IMG/VR virus record: IMGVR_UViG_3300025009_000076
Location: 1 to 64,000 of that record
Reading direction: 5' to 3' (one strand)
Length of the DNA: 64,000 bases
Origin: a virus
Shown here one piece after another: positions 52,296 to 61,749 of this stretch (the stretch's first letter is position 1; the number at the start of each line of letters is the position of its first letter). The position numbers and the translations under genes are program-made. Below the pieces are notes generated by a model that was not told where the DNA came from, made no database searches, and saw only the letters and a list, made by a program, of their open reading frames with translations.

Positions 52296-52398
52296 GTGCT
52301 TTAATTATTCTCTAGACCGTGATATAATGTAAATATAAAATATTACGGTTTGGAGAGCATTTAAAACTCTCTTAAAATCTAAAAGGAGCGTGTTACAT

Positions 52399-54666
52399 AT
52401 GTATTATGGAGATCAAAGAGAATCAATGGTCAATCTGTCTTATGCATTAGAAGGCAAAGGTTGGGAAATTTTTGGTTATAGTGCGGATCAATCTGATTCC
52501 CAGTCTGATTATTATCATCCTGCATCATGGGACGGTATTGCTACTAAAAATGGCTTTGTTCTCTGTGTAGATATTAAAGATTATCAAGTTCAAAATTCAG
52601 GCAAAGGAGTCTATGAGTACACAAAAAATTATACAAATGTTTCAGATTATTCTAAAATTCAAAAACTCCAAGCACTAGCTAATGATTCGGCAGCGAGTCC
52701 AGAAGAAAAAGACACAGCACTAAAATTTATCGAGAAACTACATAATAATCAAGAAATCAAAGATCAAGACCGCGAAGCAACAAGAGTTTTAAAATATACT
52801 TATCCTATATTCCAAGCAAATCCTCCTTCTTGTAATTGGCATGTCGAAAAAGATGGTGTAATTTTAGCTAAAGGAAAAGGAGCTTTCCAATTTTCAGACC
52901 TCCCCTATGACTATGATTGTTCAACAGGTTTACAAAAAACATGGAGAAGTAGAGAATGGACACCGGATGAGAAAGAGCAAAAAGTTATTAACAAATTCTT
53001 ATCATTCGTTGCAAAAATAAATAATGTTGCATCGGGTGTGGCTAACATGGGCGATGGAACAGAAGAAACAGAACAGGAAGGATTAGAAGCCGAAAAGAAT
53101 TCTGGTTATGAAACCATCACTGTAACTGAATATAAAAGCGAAATTCAGGCTAATGAGATTGAAACACCAGAAACTTTAATTGTTGGAATGCATTTCAAAT
53201 TAAAGGCAAGCTTTACGCACTGTAATTCAGGAGATATTTATGTAATTACCACAATTCGTGAGAATCAATATAACAACAAGTGGTATATTACAGCATCGAG
53301 AATGAACCGCAAACTTAACAAAGTGTTAACTGGCAGAGCAACAGCAAGCAATAATTTTGACTGTGAACTTGAAAAGCTTAATACTTGGATAAGTAAAAAA
53401 TTTATTTCCATCGTCGAACTTGAGGAAGTAAAAACGCCTTATCAAGTACAAAAATGTGTAAAAATTACAAGGGATAAGACCACTAAACCAACCCAAAAGA
53501 AAACTAAAATTGAAGACGAAAAGACTGAAAATCCAATAACACCAGACCATGAAGAATACCAAGATGAAGTCTTGAGTGCCGATATAAGCGACACAACATC
53601 AATTAATGAAGAATCAGCAACCGAATTTATTCAGGCTTCCAAACGTCAATTATATGCCTTATATATTGGTACTAAGATCAAGACCACTGACCTAGTAATT
53701 AGCAAAGAAAAAGCAGGAGAATTGATATCTAAGAGTATCAAAGGAATCAATATCACTGAAGAACTTCAGGCATTTATAAATGGGGAGACCTTTATAACAG
53801 AAGTCTCAGAACCATTGCAGGAATTAGAAGAGATTAAACAAGAGGAGGAAATTAAAATAATGGAAAATGTTGATAATATACTCAGTAAATTTGATGAAAT
53901 AGAGGTGAAAAATAGTTCGCGTATCTCCTTAGATGATCAAACATTCTGCGAGGATCAAGAAAGAAACTACAATGAATTTATAAAATTCTCCAATGACTAC
54001 ATAAATTATCTAAATGAAAATTCCTTATCAAATACATTCTATAACAGCGAGTCTTTAGTCAATGAGATGAATAAAACCAGAGATATTAAAAAGGATATGT
54101 TTATTTCTAAAGTGGTAAATTATTTTAGAGATAAATACAAAGTAACGCTAAAAAGCGAACCGATTCAAAAGAAGTATGATATTTCTGTAAAGTATGATAT
54201 AATTATCGATGAAGTCATAGAACAACTGGGAGGTTATAACTTCATTGATAAAGCAGAAAAAGAGATTAAAGACGAATTCAAAAACACTTTAAGACATGAC
54301 AAAATTAAACTTAAAAATAAAAAACTATCAATTGAAAGTTTTTTTCAAACTGATTACTTTAGCATTAAGTATGGAACATATGAAGTTGGATATGGAAGCG
54401 ATGAAAAGTTTTATAAGTTGTTCAAGGCCATGTCTCACTTTTTATATGAGAGTAACGAGAATCTTTTTGATAATGTATATAGCACTATAACTAGACAAAA
54501 AGATGATGATGTATTTAAAACTCATGAGATAATTGGCAAGGATATTATCAAAACTTTGAAAGTATATAAAAATGGAAAAATTGATTTAGAATTTAGCAAC
54601 TCGGATCATATGCGAAAGTTTGCGAAGGATTACTGCGGATACACAGGTGATATTGCAGCCAAGTAA
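52399..54666 (+). CDS. Large multidomain protein with duplicated C-terminal unit
   Basis: Protein of 755 residues. The N-terminus (MYYGDQRESMVNLSYALEGK, later DYYHPASWDGIATKNG) is a module I recall in large phage and plasmid polyvalent proteins. A middle region (HFKLKASFTHCNSGDIYVIT) is beta-rich. The last 268 residues form a separate unit similar to the next gene's product. Inside the gene AGGAGG lies 11 bases before ATG 53860, so that unit may also be made alone. AAAAGGAGCGTG precedes ATG 52399. Confidence 0.8.
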   Translation: MYYGDQRESMVNLSYALEGKGWEIFGYSADQSDSQSDYYHPASWDGIATKNGFVLCVDIKDYQVQNSGKGVYEYTKNYTNVSDYSKIQKLQALANDSAASPEEKDTALKFIEKLHNNQEIKDQDREATRVLKYTYPIFQANPPSCNWHVEKDGVILAKGKGAFQFSDLPYDYDCSTGLQKTWRSREWTPDEKEQKVINKFLSFVAKINNVASGVANMGDGTEETEQEGLEAEKNSGYETITVTEYKSEIQANEIETPETLIVGMHFKLKASFTHCNSGDIYVITTIRENQYNNKWYITASRMNRKLNKVLTGRATASNNFDCELEKLNTWISKKFISIVELEEVKTPYQVQKCVKITRDKTTKPTQKKTKIEDEKTENPITPDHEEYQDEVLSADISDTTSINEESATEFIQASKRQLYALYIGTKIKTTDLVISKEKAGELISKSIKGINITEELQAFINGETFITEVSEPLQELEEIKQEEEIKIMENVDNILSKFDEIEVKNSSRISLDDQTFCEDQERNYNEFIKFSNDYINYLNENSLSNTFYNSESLVNEMNKTRDIKKDMFISKVVNYFRDKYKVTLKSEPIQKKYDISVKYDIIIDEVIEQLGGYNFIDKAEKEIKDEFKNTLRHDKIKLKNKKLSIESFFQTDYFSIKYGTYEVGYGSDEKFYKLFKAMSHFLYESNENLFDNVYSTITRQKDDDVFKTHEIIGKDIIKTLKVYKNGKIDLEFSNSDHMRKFAKDYCGYTGDIAAK
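53842..53862 (+). promoter_or_regulatory. Internal ribosome binding site and start
   Basis: AGGAGG followed after 11 bases by ATG 53860 in the frame of the 755-residue protein. It would give a 268-residue product starting MENVDNILSKFDEIEVKNSS, parallel to the start of the next gene. Confidence 0.55.
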
Positions 54667-54696
54667 CCAAAAAATTAAAAATTGGAGTGATTTATT

Positions 54697-55524
54697 ATGT
54701 TAAATTTATTGAGTAAATTCGATGAAATCAAAATTGAGAATGTAAACAGAATTGATGAGGAAGATAAAAAATTCTGTGAGATGTTCAACAAAATTTATGA
54801 TGAAACATTAGTATGCTATAGGAACACCTTAGAAAGTTTAATATCCTTATATAATGAACAAATCCTGTTAGTAAAAAACAGTTATGATTTATGTATTTCA
54901 AAATATGGCGGTGGAAGGAACGATCTTAGTATTGACGGTGTTAAAAATGGCATTTTTCACGTAAAGGAAAATTTTATCAGTAAGATTTGTTATTATTTTA
55001 GCAGAAAATATAATGTTACTATTGATCACAGTAAAATTTATGAAAGATACAAAGATATTGAACTCCCCTACGGTAAACAAGAGAACAGAGATAAGACACT
55101 TAATATAAATTTGCTTGAATATGTACATATTGATTATAACATTATTTTGGATGAGATATTCGCTCAATTAAATGGTTTTAGTTTTCTTGAAAAGGCAATT
55201 GATGAAATTAAGCAAAAAGCAAAAATACCCTTACGTTGGTACGAACATCGTAAGTATTGGAATTATGAGGTTAAAGGTAAAACGATCAAATTTAGAACAA
55301 GTATAGATGATATTAAGTCAGCACTATATTTTTATGATAATAATGAAACACAGCTAATTGACTGCTACACTCATAACAAAGTTGATGATTATACAAGTTA
55401 TGATAATGGTAATACGAATATTAAGTTTATTAATTCTTCTTATGCTCTTGATTTTGCAAAAAGATATTTAGGATATATTGAAATGACTGAGGAGCAAAGA
55501 GAAGCATTTAAGAAAAGTTGTTAA
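54697..55524 (+). CDS. Paralog of the C-terminal unit of the preceding protein
   Basis: Protein of 275 residues starting MLNLLSKFDEIKIENVNRID. It matches the C-terminal 268 residues of the upstream protein in order: LSKFDEI, R-I....D..FC, K..FISKI..YF..KY.VT, YDIIIDEV..QL.G..F..KA..EIK, and a final LDFAK.Y.GY. Mostly helical. GGAGTG precedes the ATG. Function unknown; the duplication implies that the unit acts in two contexts. Confidence 0.78.
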   Translation: MLNLLSKFDEIKIENVNRIDEEDKKFCEMFNKIYDETLVCYRNTLESLISLYNEQILLVKNSYDLCISKYGGGRNDLSIDGVKNGIFHVKENFISKICYYFSRKYNVTIDHSKIYERYKDIELPYGKQENRDKTLNINLLEYVHIDYNIILDEIFAQLNGFSFLEKAIDEIKQKAKIPLRWYEHRKYWNYEVKGKTIKFRTSIDDIKSALYFYDNNETQLIDCYTHNKVDDYTSYDNGNTNIKFINSSYALDFAKRYLGYIEMTEEQREAFKKSC

Positions 55525-55546
55525 TTGAATTAAGGAGTTGAAGAGA

Positions 55547-58500
55547 ATGAAATACGCTATAACAAATGTTGTAATACCTCAAGAAAGACGCAAGGAAATA
55601 AATTCTAAATGTTTATATGTTGTTGAAAATAATTTAGATGTATTAACTCAACAAGATGTATTTTCTTGCTATTCTGGCGAGGGTGGACTTCATGGTTTAG
55701 AATTTAAAGAGTTTGATAACTATCATTCGTTCTCTGAAGCGAAAAAAGAAATAGAACTTGGAGCCTTCTTTACTCCTGCTACAATATCGAAATTTATGGC
55801 TGATTGTATAAAACCAAGTAATCAAGATTTAATTTGTGACATGACTTGTGGCGCAGGTTCATTCTTTAATTATCTTCCAGTCGAACACAATGTCTATGGT
55901 AATGAAATTGATATTAAATCTTATAAAGTTTCTAAATATCTTTATCCAAAAGCAAATATTTCTAATGATGATATTAGAAATTATGCACCAGACGTTAGAT
56001 TCGATCTAATTCTTGGAAATCCTCCATATAACTTAAAATTAAGAGTAGGTAAAGAAGAATACCTTTCACAACTTTATTATTGTATGAAAGCTTCAGAACT
56101 TCTTAAACCTGCCGGATTCATGGTATTAATTGTTCCTAATTCATTTCTAGCAGATACCTTCACAGATTCGGGAATGATTAAAACTATTAACAAATCATTT
56201 AATTTCATATGTCAATTCGATCTTCCTACAAATGCCTTTAAATCAGTAGGGGTTGAAAACTTTGCAACAAAAATAATGTTCTTTCAAAAACAATCAGAAC
56301 ATTTATTGACTATGCCTTATACCACTGATAAAATTCCTAACATTTTCATTACAGATGCATATGCTGAGATCATACATAATCAATATCTACTTCCATACAT
56401 AACTAAAAAGGAATCCTTAAAAGGCAAATTATTCTTTGAAAATGTACATAATAGTGATACTCAAGAGAATGCAGAATTTCAGTATAAAGTAAAAAAGATG
56501 TTATTTGCAATTAAACAACATCCTGCAATTAATTCATATTATGGAAAATGCTTATCTTATTTAGATAAATTTAATACTCAGAAAATGCCAGAGGGTATGA
56601 AGTATGAGGAATGGTCTAAGGTTAAAATCACTGAGAAAAAAGTATTATCTTATCTTAAAAGAACATTGGCAAAACAATCTAAAAATGAACGTGATGAGAT
56701 CCGATTAGTTAAAACATCTTATTCAATCAAGTTAAAGGGATATTCCCAAAAGAACAAAGTGTTTCTGTCTAAATATGCAGGAGAAAAGAATATCTCTATT
56801 AATGATATGATTATTTCTGGGAAATATCCTTTTGAAGATAAAACATATCAAAAATTAATTGATAAAAAAGTCAATGATTATAACTTTAATAGTTCTAATT
56901 TGCGTGAACTTCTTGCTAATTTAAACATATCTAATTTCCTTAATGAGTTTTCTCTTACAGATACATCCACAGGGGAAATATTACGCCTTAACGACATTCA
57001 AAAAAGTGACATGAATAATATCATTCAAAGACGTTATAGTGTCCTTAATTACAGTATGGGTGCTGGTAAAACTCCATGTGGTATTGCATGGTATAAATAT
57101 CTATTGTCCCAAAATAAAGTCAGAAATGTATTTATTGTATCGGCAGCACTAGGAATAAATTTAACATGGGATGTAAAACTGAATGATTACAAAGAGGATT
57201 ATATTAAAATTAAATCATTAAAAGACATTAATTCTATTAAACCTAAACAAATTGTAATATTATCATTCAATATGTTAATTAAATATCAAAGACAAATTAA
57301 AAAGTTTATTAAAATGCAATCTCAAAAAGTGGCTTTGATTGTAGATGAATCAGACGAATTGACTAATGATAAGTCACAAAGAACAAAAGTTACTTTAGAT
57401 TGTTTTAGAAAGGTAAATTATAAACTCTTAACTACTGGAACTACTACACGTAATAATATTAATGAATTATACAGTCAACTTGAATTACTTTATAATAATT
57501 CTGTTAATATGTTGTGTGAAGCTGATTATATTTATAAATTCAATAAGGAGAAAGAACTTAAGGAAGAATACAATGAACATTATATGAACCCCTTTCCTGC
57601 TTATCATGGGAAAAAGTTGTTTGTTGCTAGTTTTTCACCATCTAAAATAAGTGTATTTGGTATTAAAAAAGATTGTCAGGACATTTATAACATTGAATAT
57701 CTTCAGAAAATTATTGAAAAAACAATTATTACACGTAAATTTCAGGAGGTAGTTGGGCGTAAAATTTATGAGATTATTACTCATAGGATTAAACAAAATT
57801 CAGCAGAAAGAGAAGTTTATAAAGTAATTATGGAACAGTTTTATGAAATGCTTTATTTGTTTAGAAGTACTGGGAACAGTCGTAAAGACGCTATGTTACG
57901 TCTAATTAGGCAAATTCAATTATTAATTAAATCAACTTCAACACCAGAACAATTTAAGGAATATGCTAGTACCGAAACGCCTAATAAATACTTAAAAATC
58001 TTTAGCTTATTAGACAAGTGGAAAAATGAAAAAGTAGCAATTGGTACAGTATTCCTAGATACTGCAAATAGTTATTATTCTAAACTTCGTCAAAGGTATC
58101 CAGAACGAGAGATATTTATGATTCAAGGCAATGTATCCTTTACTAAAAGAAAGAGCATTATAAGCCAATTTGAGGCAACTAGTAATGGAATTTTAGTTAG
58201 CACTCAACAAAGTTTAAAATCCAGTGTCAATATTCCAACTTGCGATAAGGTTATTATTGAGTCCATGCAATGGAATATACCAAAGATTAGTCAGTATTAT
58301 TTTAGGTTTATTAGATTCAATTCAACGCAAAATAAGGAAGTACACTTCGTAACCTACGATCACACGATTGAGCAAAATTTAATGGCCTTATTAATGGCGA
58401 AAGAAAGAATTAATGAGTATATCAAAACATTAGATTTTCAAGACCAAGAGGAAATTTATGAGGAATTTGACGTAGATTTGGGCATACTCGACGCACTAAT

Positions 58501-58564
58501 AGAAAAGGGAGAAGATGAGAATGGACATGTAAAGTTGACATGGGGAGAACAAAAGATAGTATAA
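55547..58564 (+). CDS. Adenine DNA methylase fused to a superfamily 2 helicase
   Basis: Protein of 1005 residues. Residues about 60-240 form an N6-adenine methylase: GAFFTPATIS, motif I CDMTCGAGSF, motif IV GNPPY. Residues about 490-960 form a helicase: Walker A MGAGKTP, VDESDE, TTGTTTR, a later GILVSTQQSLKSSVNIP and RFIRFN. The order methylase then helicase resembles phage P1 DarB-type anti-restriction proteins and some defence methylases. AAGGAG precedes ATG 55547. Probably modifies or protects phage DNA. Confidence 0.88.
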   Translation: MKYAITNVVIPQERRKEINSKCLYVVENNLDVLTQQDVFSCYSGEGGLHGLEFKEFDNYHSFSEAKKEIELGAFFTPATISKFMADCIKPSNQDLICDMTCGAGSFFNYLPVEHNVYGNEIDIKSYKVSKYLYPKANISNDDIRNYAPDVRFDLILGNPPYNLKLRVGKEEYLSQLYYCMKASELLKPAGFMVLIVPNSFLADTFTDSGMIKTINKSFNFICQFDLPTNAFKSVGVENFATKIMFFQKQSEHLLTMPYTTDKIPNIFITDAYAEIIHNQYLLPYITKKESLKGKLFFENVHNSDTQENAEFQYKVKKMLFAIKQHPAINSYYGKCLSYLDKFNTQKMPEGMKYEEWSKVKITEKKVLSYLKRTLAKQSKNERDEIRLVKTSYSIKLKGYSQKNKVFLSKYAGEKNISINDMIISGKYPFEDKTYQKLIDKKVNDYNFNSSNLRELLANLNISNFLNEFSLTDTSTGEILRLNDIQKSDMNNIIQRRYSVLNYSMGAGKTPCGIAWYKYLLSQNKVRNVFIVSAALGINLTWDVKLNDYKEDYIKIKSLKDINSIKPKQIVILSFNMLIKYQRQIKKFIKMQSQKVALIVDESDELTNDKSQRTKVTLDCFRKVNYKLLTTGTTTRNNINELYSQLELLYNNSVNMLCEADYIYKFNKEKELKEEYNEHYMNPFPAYHGKKLFVASFSPSKISVFGIKKDCQDIYNIEYLQKIIEKTIITRKFQEVVGRKIYEIITHRIKQNSAEREVYKVIMEQFYEMLYLFRSTGNSRKDAMLRLIRQIQLLIKSTSTPEQFKEYASTETPNKYLKIFSLLDKWKNEKVAIGTVFLDTANSYYSKLRQRYPEREIFMIQGNVSFTKRKSIISQFEATSNGILVSTQQSLKSSVNIPTCDKVIIESMQWNIPKISQYYFRFIRFNSTQNKEVHFVTYDHTIEQNLMALLMAKERINEYIKTLDFQDQEEIYEEFDVDLGILDALIEKGEDENGHVKLTWGEQKIV

Positions 58565-58569
58565 GGCAT

Positions 58570-58612
58570 AGAGGAAATGAACTAAAATGGTTTGTTTCCT
58601 CTCTTTGTTCCC
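58570..58612 (+). terminator. Hairpin after the methylase-helicase gene
   Basis: 8-bp AGAGGAAA/TTTCCTCT stem (58570-58577 with 58595-58602) followed by CTTTGTTC. Confidence 0.65.
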
Positions 58613-58709
58613 TATTATAAAGTAAAAAATAATTATTTATCTATTGCAATTTGTTTAGTTTTCATATAAAATAAGCAATAAGAAGCAAACTAGAAGGAGC
58701 GTGTAACTT

Positions 58710-59066
58710 ATGTCTAAATTAGCAGTACATAATGATGGTGTTTGCTCAGTGGTTGACCCATTCATAACAACTAATGAAAGATGTTTAACTTTTAAGTATG
58801 CAGGAAATGACAAAGTAGAGAAAGCAAAAAATCTTTCAAACTTATTAGATCAAAACAAAATAGATTATGTTTGCTATCTTGAAACAGGGAATTATTACCC
58901 TTGTCAATTTATCCTTAGAAGAAGTGGCAGAAAGTGGAATGATATAATGAAGTTGGTTAACAGTGTTCAATCTCCAAAATACGATTATGCTAAGATTGAC
59001 TTCTATATAACTGACGAAGTAAAGAAAAATGTTTTAGGTAAAATTCAAGTAATTCAATATTGTTAG
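58710..59066 (+). CDS. Hypothetical protein
   Basis: Protein of 118 residues starting MSKLAVHNDGVCSVVDPFIT, mixed alpha/beta with several cysteines. AGAAGGAGCGTG precedes the ATG. Function unknown. Confidence 0.7.
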   Translation: MSKLAVHNDGVCSVVDPFITTNERCLTFKYAGNDKVEKAKNLSNLLDQNKIDYVCYLETGNYYPCQFILRRSGRKWNDIMKLVNSVQSPKYDYAKIDFYITDEVKKNVLGKIQVIQYC

Positions 59067-59142
59067 TCCAATAAACCTTACATTTCCAATACTAAAATGG
59101 TATAATATGTATAACAAAATCAACTAGAAAGAGGGAATTAAA

Positions 59143-59301
59143 ATGGAAATTACTTTTGAACAACTGAAGAAAACTATGCTAAATGGATTAGAAGGAGAAT
59201 TTAAAAGATCAATTGAAGGGATTATTGATTGCAGTGAGAAAATCGGAAAAACAGTTCCAGAAACAATGGATAAAATTACTAAGATATTATTAGGACAATA
59301 G
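59143..59301 (+). CDS. Small helical protein of 52 residues
   Basis: Frame MEITFEQLKKTMLNGLEGEF and on to KITKILLGQ. AAAGAGGG precedes ATG 59143. It starts a series of genes separated by ATAACA hairpins. Function unknown. Confidence 0.7.
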   Translation: MEITFEQLKKTMLNGLEGEFKRSIEGIIDCSEKIGKTVPETMDKITKILLGQ

Positions 59302-59312
59302 GTTGATTGAAG

Positions 59313-59359
59313 GTTACACACCAATAATTCTATAACAAATTGGCGTGTGACATTGAACC
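59313..59359 (+). promoter_or_regulatory. Leader hairpin with ATAACA loop
   Basis: 13-bp stem with G-T pairs (59313-59325 with 59339-59351); loop AATTCTATAACAA; followed by ATTGAACC and GAAGG. Confidence 0.62.
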
Positions 59360-59386
59360 AAAATATTGTAGAAAGAAGGAATTATA

Positions 59387-59740
59387 ATGAATTTATCAGA
59401 AATTACTCAAGATGCTTTTCAGATAATCAAAGATTTTAAACATGGTCATGGTCGTTATTCTTTGATTGTATCAAGTGAGTCAAAATATGGAGATTTTTCA
59501 ATTGAATATCGAATGTTAAATAATGAAATTAATCAAATTTTGGTATCTGAGAGAATAGCACCTAATCATAGTTCTAAATTCGTGGTTACTCCAAATAATT
59601 TCCGTACTATCACAGAACAAGGATTCGAAGCAGACAAATTCTTTGATAAAATCATAAAGGAAATGAATTTTGATGCTGTAGAGGTTCGTTGTTTTCCAGC
59701 CGATATGGAAGAAATATATTGTCAAGAATTTAATATCTAG
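59387..59740 (+). CDS. Hypothetical protein
   Basis: Protein of 117 residues starting MNLSEITQDAFQIIKDFKHG, beta-rich centre. AGAAGGA precedes the ATG. Function unknown. Confidence 0.7.
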   Translation: MNLSEITQDAFQIIKDFKHGHGRYSLIVSSESKYGDFSIEYRMLNNEINQILVSERIAPNHSSKFVVTPNNFRTITEQGFEADKFFDKIIKEMNFDAVEVRCFPADMEEIYCQEFNI

Positions 59741-59748
59741 GTTGAAAT

Positions 59749-59792
59749 CTGAGGTATTAGTATAACAATAACGATATGATCCCTCGACTTGA
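59749..59792 (+). promoter_or_regulatory. Leader hairpin with ATAACAATAACG loop
   Basis: Short GAGG/CCTC stem with a long loop holding TATAACAATAACG, followed by CTCGACTTGAG and then AAAGAGGG. A weaker member of the family. Confidence 0.5.
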
Positions 59793-59825
59793 GTCTATAA
59801 ATTAATTAGAAAGAGGGAATATATT

Positions 59826-60089
59826 ATGGGTATGATTAAAGAAAATGCAATGGAATTAAAGGCTAAAATCGAGAACCGTCACACCTTCGAACCAATTAAT
59901 TTAAAATGTAATGGCGGTACGTTCTATGGAAGAGGTTGCCTTAATTATGTAGATTCTGGTGATAATGTAAATGGAATTTGGTGGTTTTCTAATGGTAGTG
60001 TAGGTGGTAGTTTTGAGGCCAGTGAAGAATTTGTGCTAACCACTATCGGAATTAATTACCAAGAAATTAAGGAGTATTTTGAAGGATAA
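59826..60089 (+). CDS. Small glycine-rich beta protein
   Basis: Protein of 87 residues with CNGGTFYGRGC, GDNVNGIWWF and GSVGGSF. AAAGAGGG precedes the ATG. Function unknown. Confidence 0.7.
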   Translation: MGMIKENAMELKAKIENRHTFEPINLKCNGGTFYGRGCLNYVDSGDNVNGIWWFSNGSVGGSFEASEEFVLTTIGINYQEIKEYFEG

Positions 60090-60115
60090 ATCAATTAAGA
60101 AAGAAGGAATTATTT

Positions 60116-60301
60116 ATGTCTGAAATTTCAATTTGGCAATTAAACAGAACTGATAATCAAGGCAATATCATTTCAGGTTATCAAGACATTTCCAAAAACG
60201 TAACACGCGAACAGGCAATAACAGATTATCTTTACTACTTGGAGACCTCAGAAGGGATTGAAAATCCTAAGTGTGAGTGCATTGAAATTGATTGGGAATA
60301 A
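60116..60301 (+). CDS. Small protein
   Basis: Protein of 61 residues starting MSEISIWQLNRTDNQGNIIS. AGAAGGA precedes the ATG. Close to its upstream neighbour (26 bases), so co-transcribed. Function unknown. Confidence 0.68.
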   Translation: MSEISIWQLNRTDNQGNIISGYQDISKNVTREQAITDYLYYLETSEGIENPKCECIEIDWE

Positions 60302-60321
60302 ATTAATTGCATATGGAGAAT

Positions 60322-60382
60322 AGGCAATAACAATAGTACCATAACAGAACCGTTATAACAGGTTGTTGCCTTCCTTTCGAGG
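60322..60382 (+). promoter_or_regulatory. Leader hairpin with several ATAACA copies and TTCGAGG
   Basis: 10-bp AGGCAATAAC/GTTGTTGCCT stem (60322-60331 with 60362-60371). ATAACA occurs three times in or near the loop. TTTCGAGGTAAAGTT follows, the same downstream block as at 49931. Confidence 0.65.
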
Positions 60383-60414
60383 TAAAGTTGACTAAATATG
60401 AAGGAGTGGAAATT

Positions 60415-60576
60415 ATGGAGAAAATTGACTCTATTAATATTCATTGTAGATGGTTTGATAGCAATACAGAAAGGGAGCGTATTCAAAGATTAATACTCAA
60501 AGGTAAAGTAGAAGGGGAAATAATCCAACATAACGAAACTGGAGAAGATTATTGGGGATGGTGGAAAAGATCCTAG
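60415..60576 (+). CDS. Small protein of 53 residues
   Basis: Frame MEKIDSINIHCRWFDSNTER, ending DYWGWWKRS. GAAGGAGTGG precedes ATG 60415. Function unknown. Confidence 0.68.
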   Translation: MEKIDSINIHCRWFDSNTERERIQRLILKGKVEGEIIQHNETGEDYWGWWKRS

Positions 60577-60610
60577 TAAACAATAATTTTAAATGAAAAG
60601 GAGAAAAATT

Positions 60611-60802
60611 ATGAAAAACTATTTAGTAGAATTAATACTTGAACCGAGACTACCACAAGGAAAATATATTGGGCGTAGGTATATAACTATTAAATTACCT
60701 GCTGATAATGAAATTGACGCAGGTAATTTTGCAAAAGAATCAATAGAAGTGTTATTGATTTCTAATGTATTGGTTATAGTAAATAAAGTATTGGAAAGTT
60801 AA
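60611..60802 (+). CDS. Small protein of 63 residues
   Basis: Frame MKNYLVELILEPRLPQGKYI and on, strand-helix pattern. AAAAGGAG precedes ATG 60611. Function unknown. Confidence 0.68.
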   Translation: MKNYLVELILEPRLPQGKYIGRRYITIKLPADNEIDAGNFAKESIEVLLISNVLVIVNKVLES

Positions 60803-60822
60803 TGTCTAGGGGCATTTAAAGC

Positions 60823-60891
60823 CCTTCTGAGCGTCAATAATGCTATAACAGTCATATATATCCATAACAGCAGAGTAAGGGACGTTCAGAA
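60823..60891 (+). promoter_or_regulatory. Long leader hairpin with two ATAACAG
   Basis: 12-bp CTTCTGAGCGTC/GACGTTCAGAAG stem (60823-60834 with 60880-60891) with a 45-base loop containing CTATAACAG and CCATAACAG. GGAGG follows at about 60925. Confidence 0.6.
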
Positions 60892-60933
60892 GAGTTCTGA
60901 AGACTCTAAAAATAAATTGTTGGAGGTTATTTT

Positions 60934-61272
60934 ATGAAAATATTGCAATTTGATTATCTTCAGGCAGAATATGATGGAGAAGTGCTAAAAGATTTTCTTA
61001 TCGAACAGTTACCACGCTTTATAAATTGTGAACAAATGCAAACATACATAAAATCATCCGATGGATTTTGGCAAGATGTTAGAAATGAAATAACAAAGCA
61101 AAAAAGAGTTAAAAGGTTCAGTGAATTAGAAGATTATAAATGGATATTAGATTACCTTAATTTTTTAGCTGACAGAGATTTAGCAAAGGCAATAAACAAA
61201 GGATTGAACACAAGAAATAAAAAGTATGCGGATCTTGAAAAATTCTTTATTAAATATTCAAAGGCAGCATGA
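60934..61272 (+). CDS. Hypothetical helical protein
   Basis: Protein of 112 residues starting MKILQFDYLQAEYDGEVLKD, helical, basic C-terminus. GGAGG precedes the ATG. Function unknown. Confidence 0.7.
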   Translation: MKILQFDYLQAEYDGEVLKDFLIEQLPRFINCEQMQTYIKSSDGFWQDVRNEITKQKRVKRFSELEDYKWILDYLNFLADRDLAKAINKGLNTRNKKYADLEKFFIKYSKAA

Positions 61273-61312
61273 ATGTACCATTTGCTCAGGTTAACAAAAG
61301 GAGGAATAACAA

Positions 61313-61519
61313 TTGATTATTAATATTGATCCTTATCAAAATACCTTTTATTCTCGTAAAATCAATAATAATCTATACAGACATGAGGGCAGACAGAATA
61401 CAATTGAATTTGTGATTGATAGTAAAACTCCAAAGACTCAAGAAGAAATTCTCGATTTTTTAGAATCAAAGTCAATAGATTATCTATTAAATAGAGAAGG
61501 AACTATCATAGATATTTAA
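61313..61519 (+). CDS. Small protein, TTG start
   Basis: Protein of 68 residues starting (L)IINIDPYQNTFYSRKINN. AAAAGGAGG lies eight bases before TTG 61313. Function unknown. Confidence 0.68.
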   Translation: MIINIDPYQNTFYSRKINNNLYRHEGRQNTIEFVIDSKTPKTQEEILDFLESKSIDYLLNREGTIIDI

Positions 61520-61531
61520 AGAGTTTATGCT

Positions 61532-61590
61532 CTTTATCTTAAATCTATCATAACAGAAGCCCTATATAGGTTGATGGATTTAAGATAAAG
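61532..61590 (+). promoter_or_regulatory. Leader hairpin with ATAACAG loop
   Basis: Perfect 14-bp CTTTATCTTAAATC/GATTTAAGATAAAG stem (61532-61545 with 61577-61590); loop begins TATCATAACAG. A competing AAAGAG/CTCTTT hairpin overlaps its 5' side (61518-61535), so two folds are possible. Confidence 0.62.
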
Positions 61591-61641
61591 GATATAAATC
61601 TAATCATTATATCCTAAAATAAAATCAAAGGAGGTAACAAA

Positions 61642-61749
61642 ATGAGCAAATTAAAATTACTCCAAGAATTCAAAAACATTTGCGATACTCATTCTATTCC
61701 ATTCACTTTTAAGTCATTTGACATGTTTCTTACTCATATTTCTAAATAA
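61642..61749 (+). CDS. Small protein of 35 residues
   Basis: Frame MSKLKLLQEFKNICDTHSIP and on to LTHISK. AAAGGAGG precedes ATG 61642. Short but with an excellent ribosome site and in sequence with its neighbours. Function unknown. Confidence 0.6.
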   Translation: MSKLKLLQEFKNICDTHSIPFTFKSFDMFLTHISK

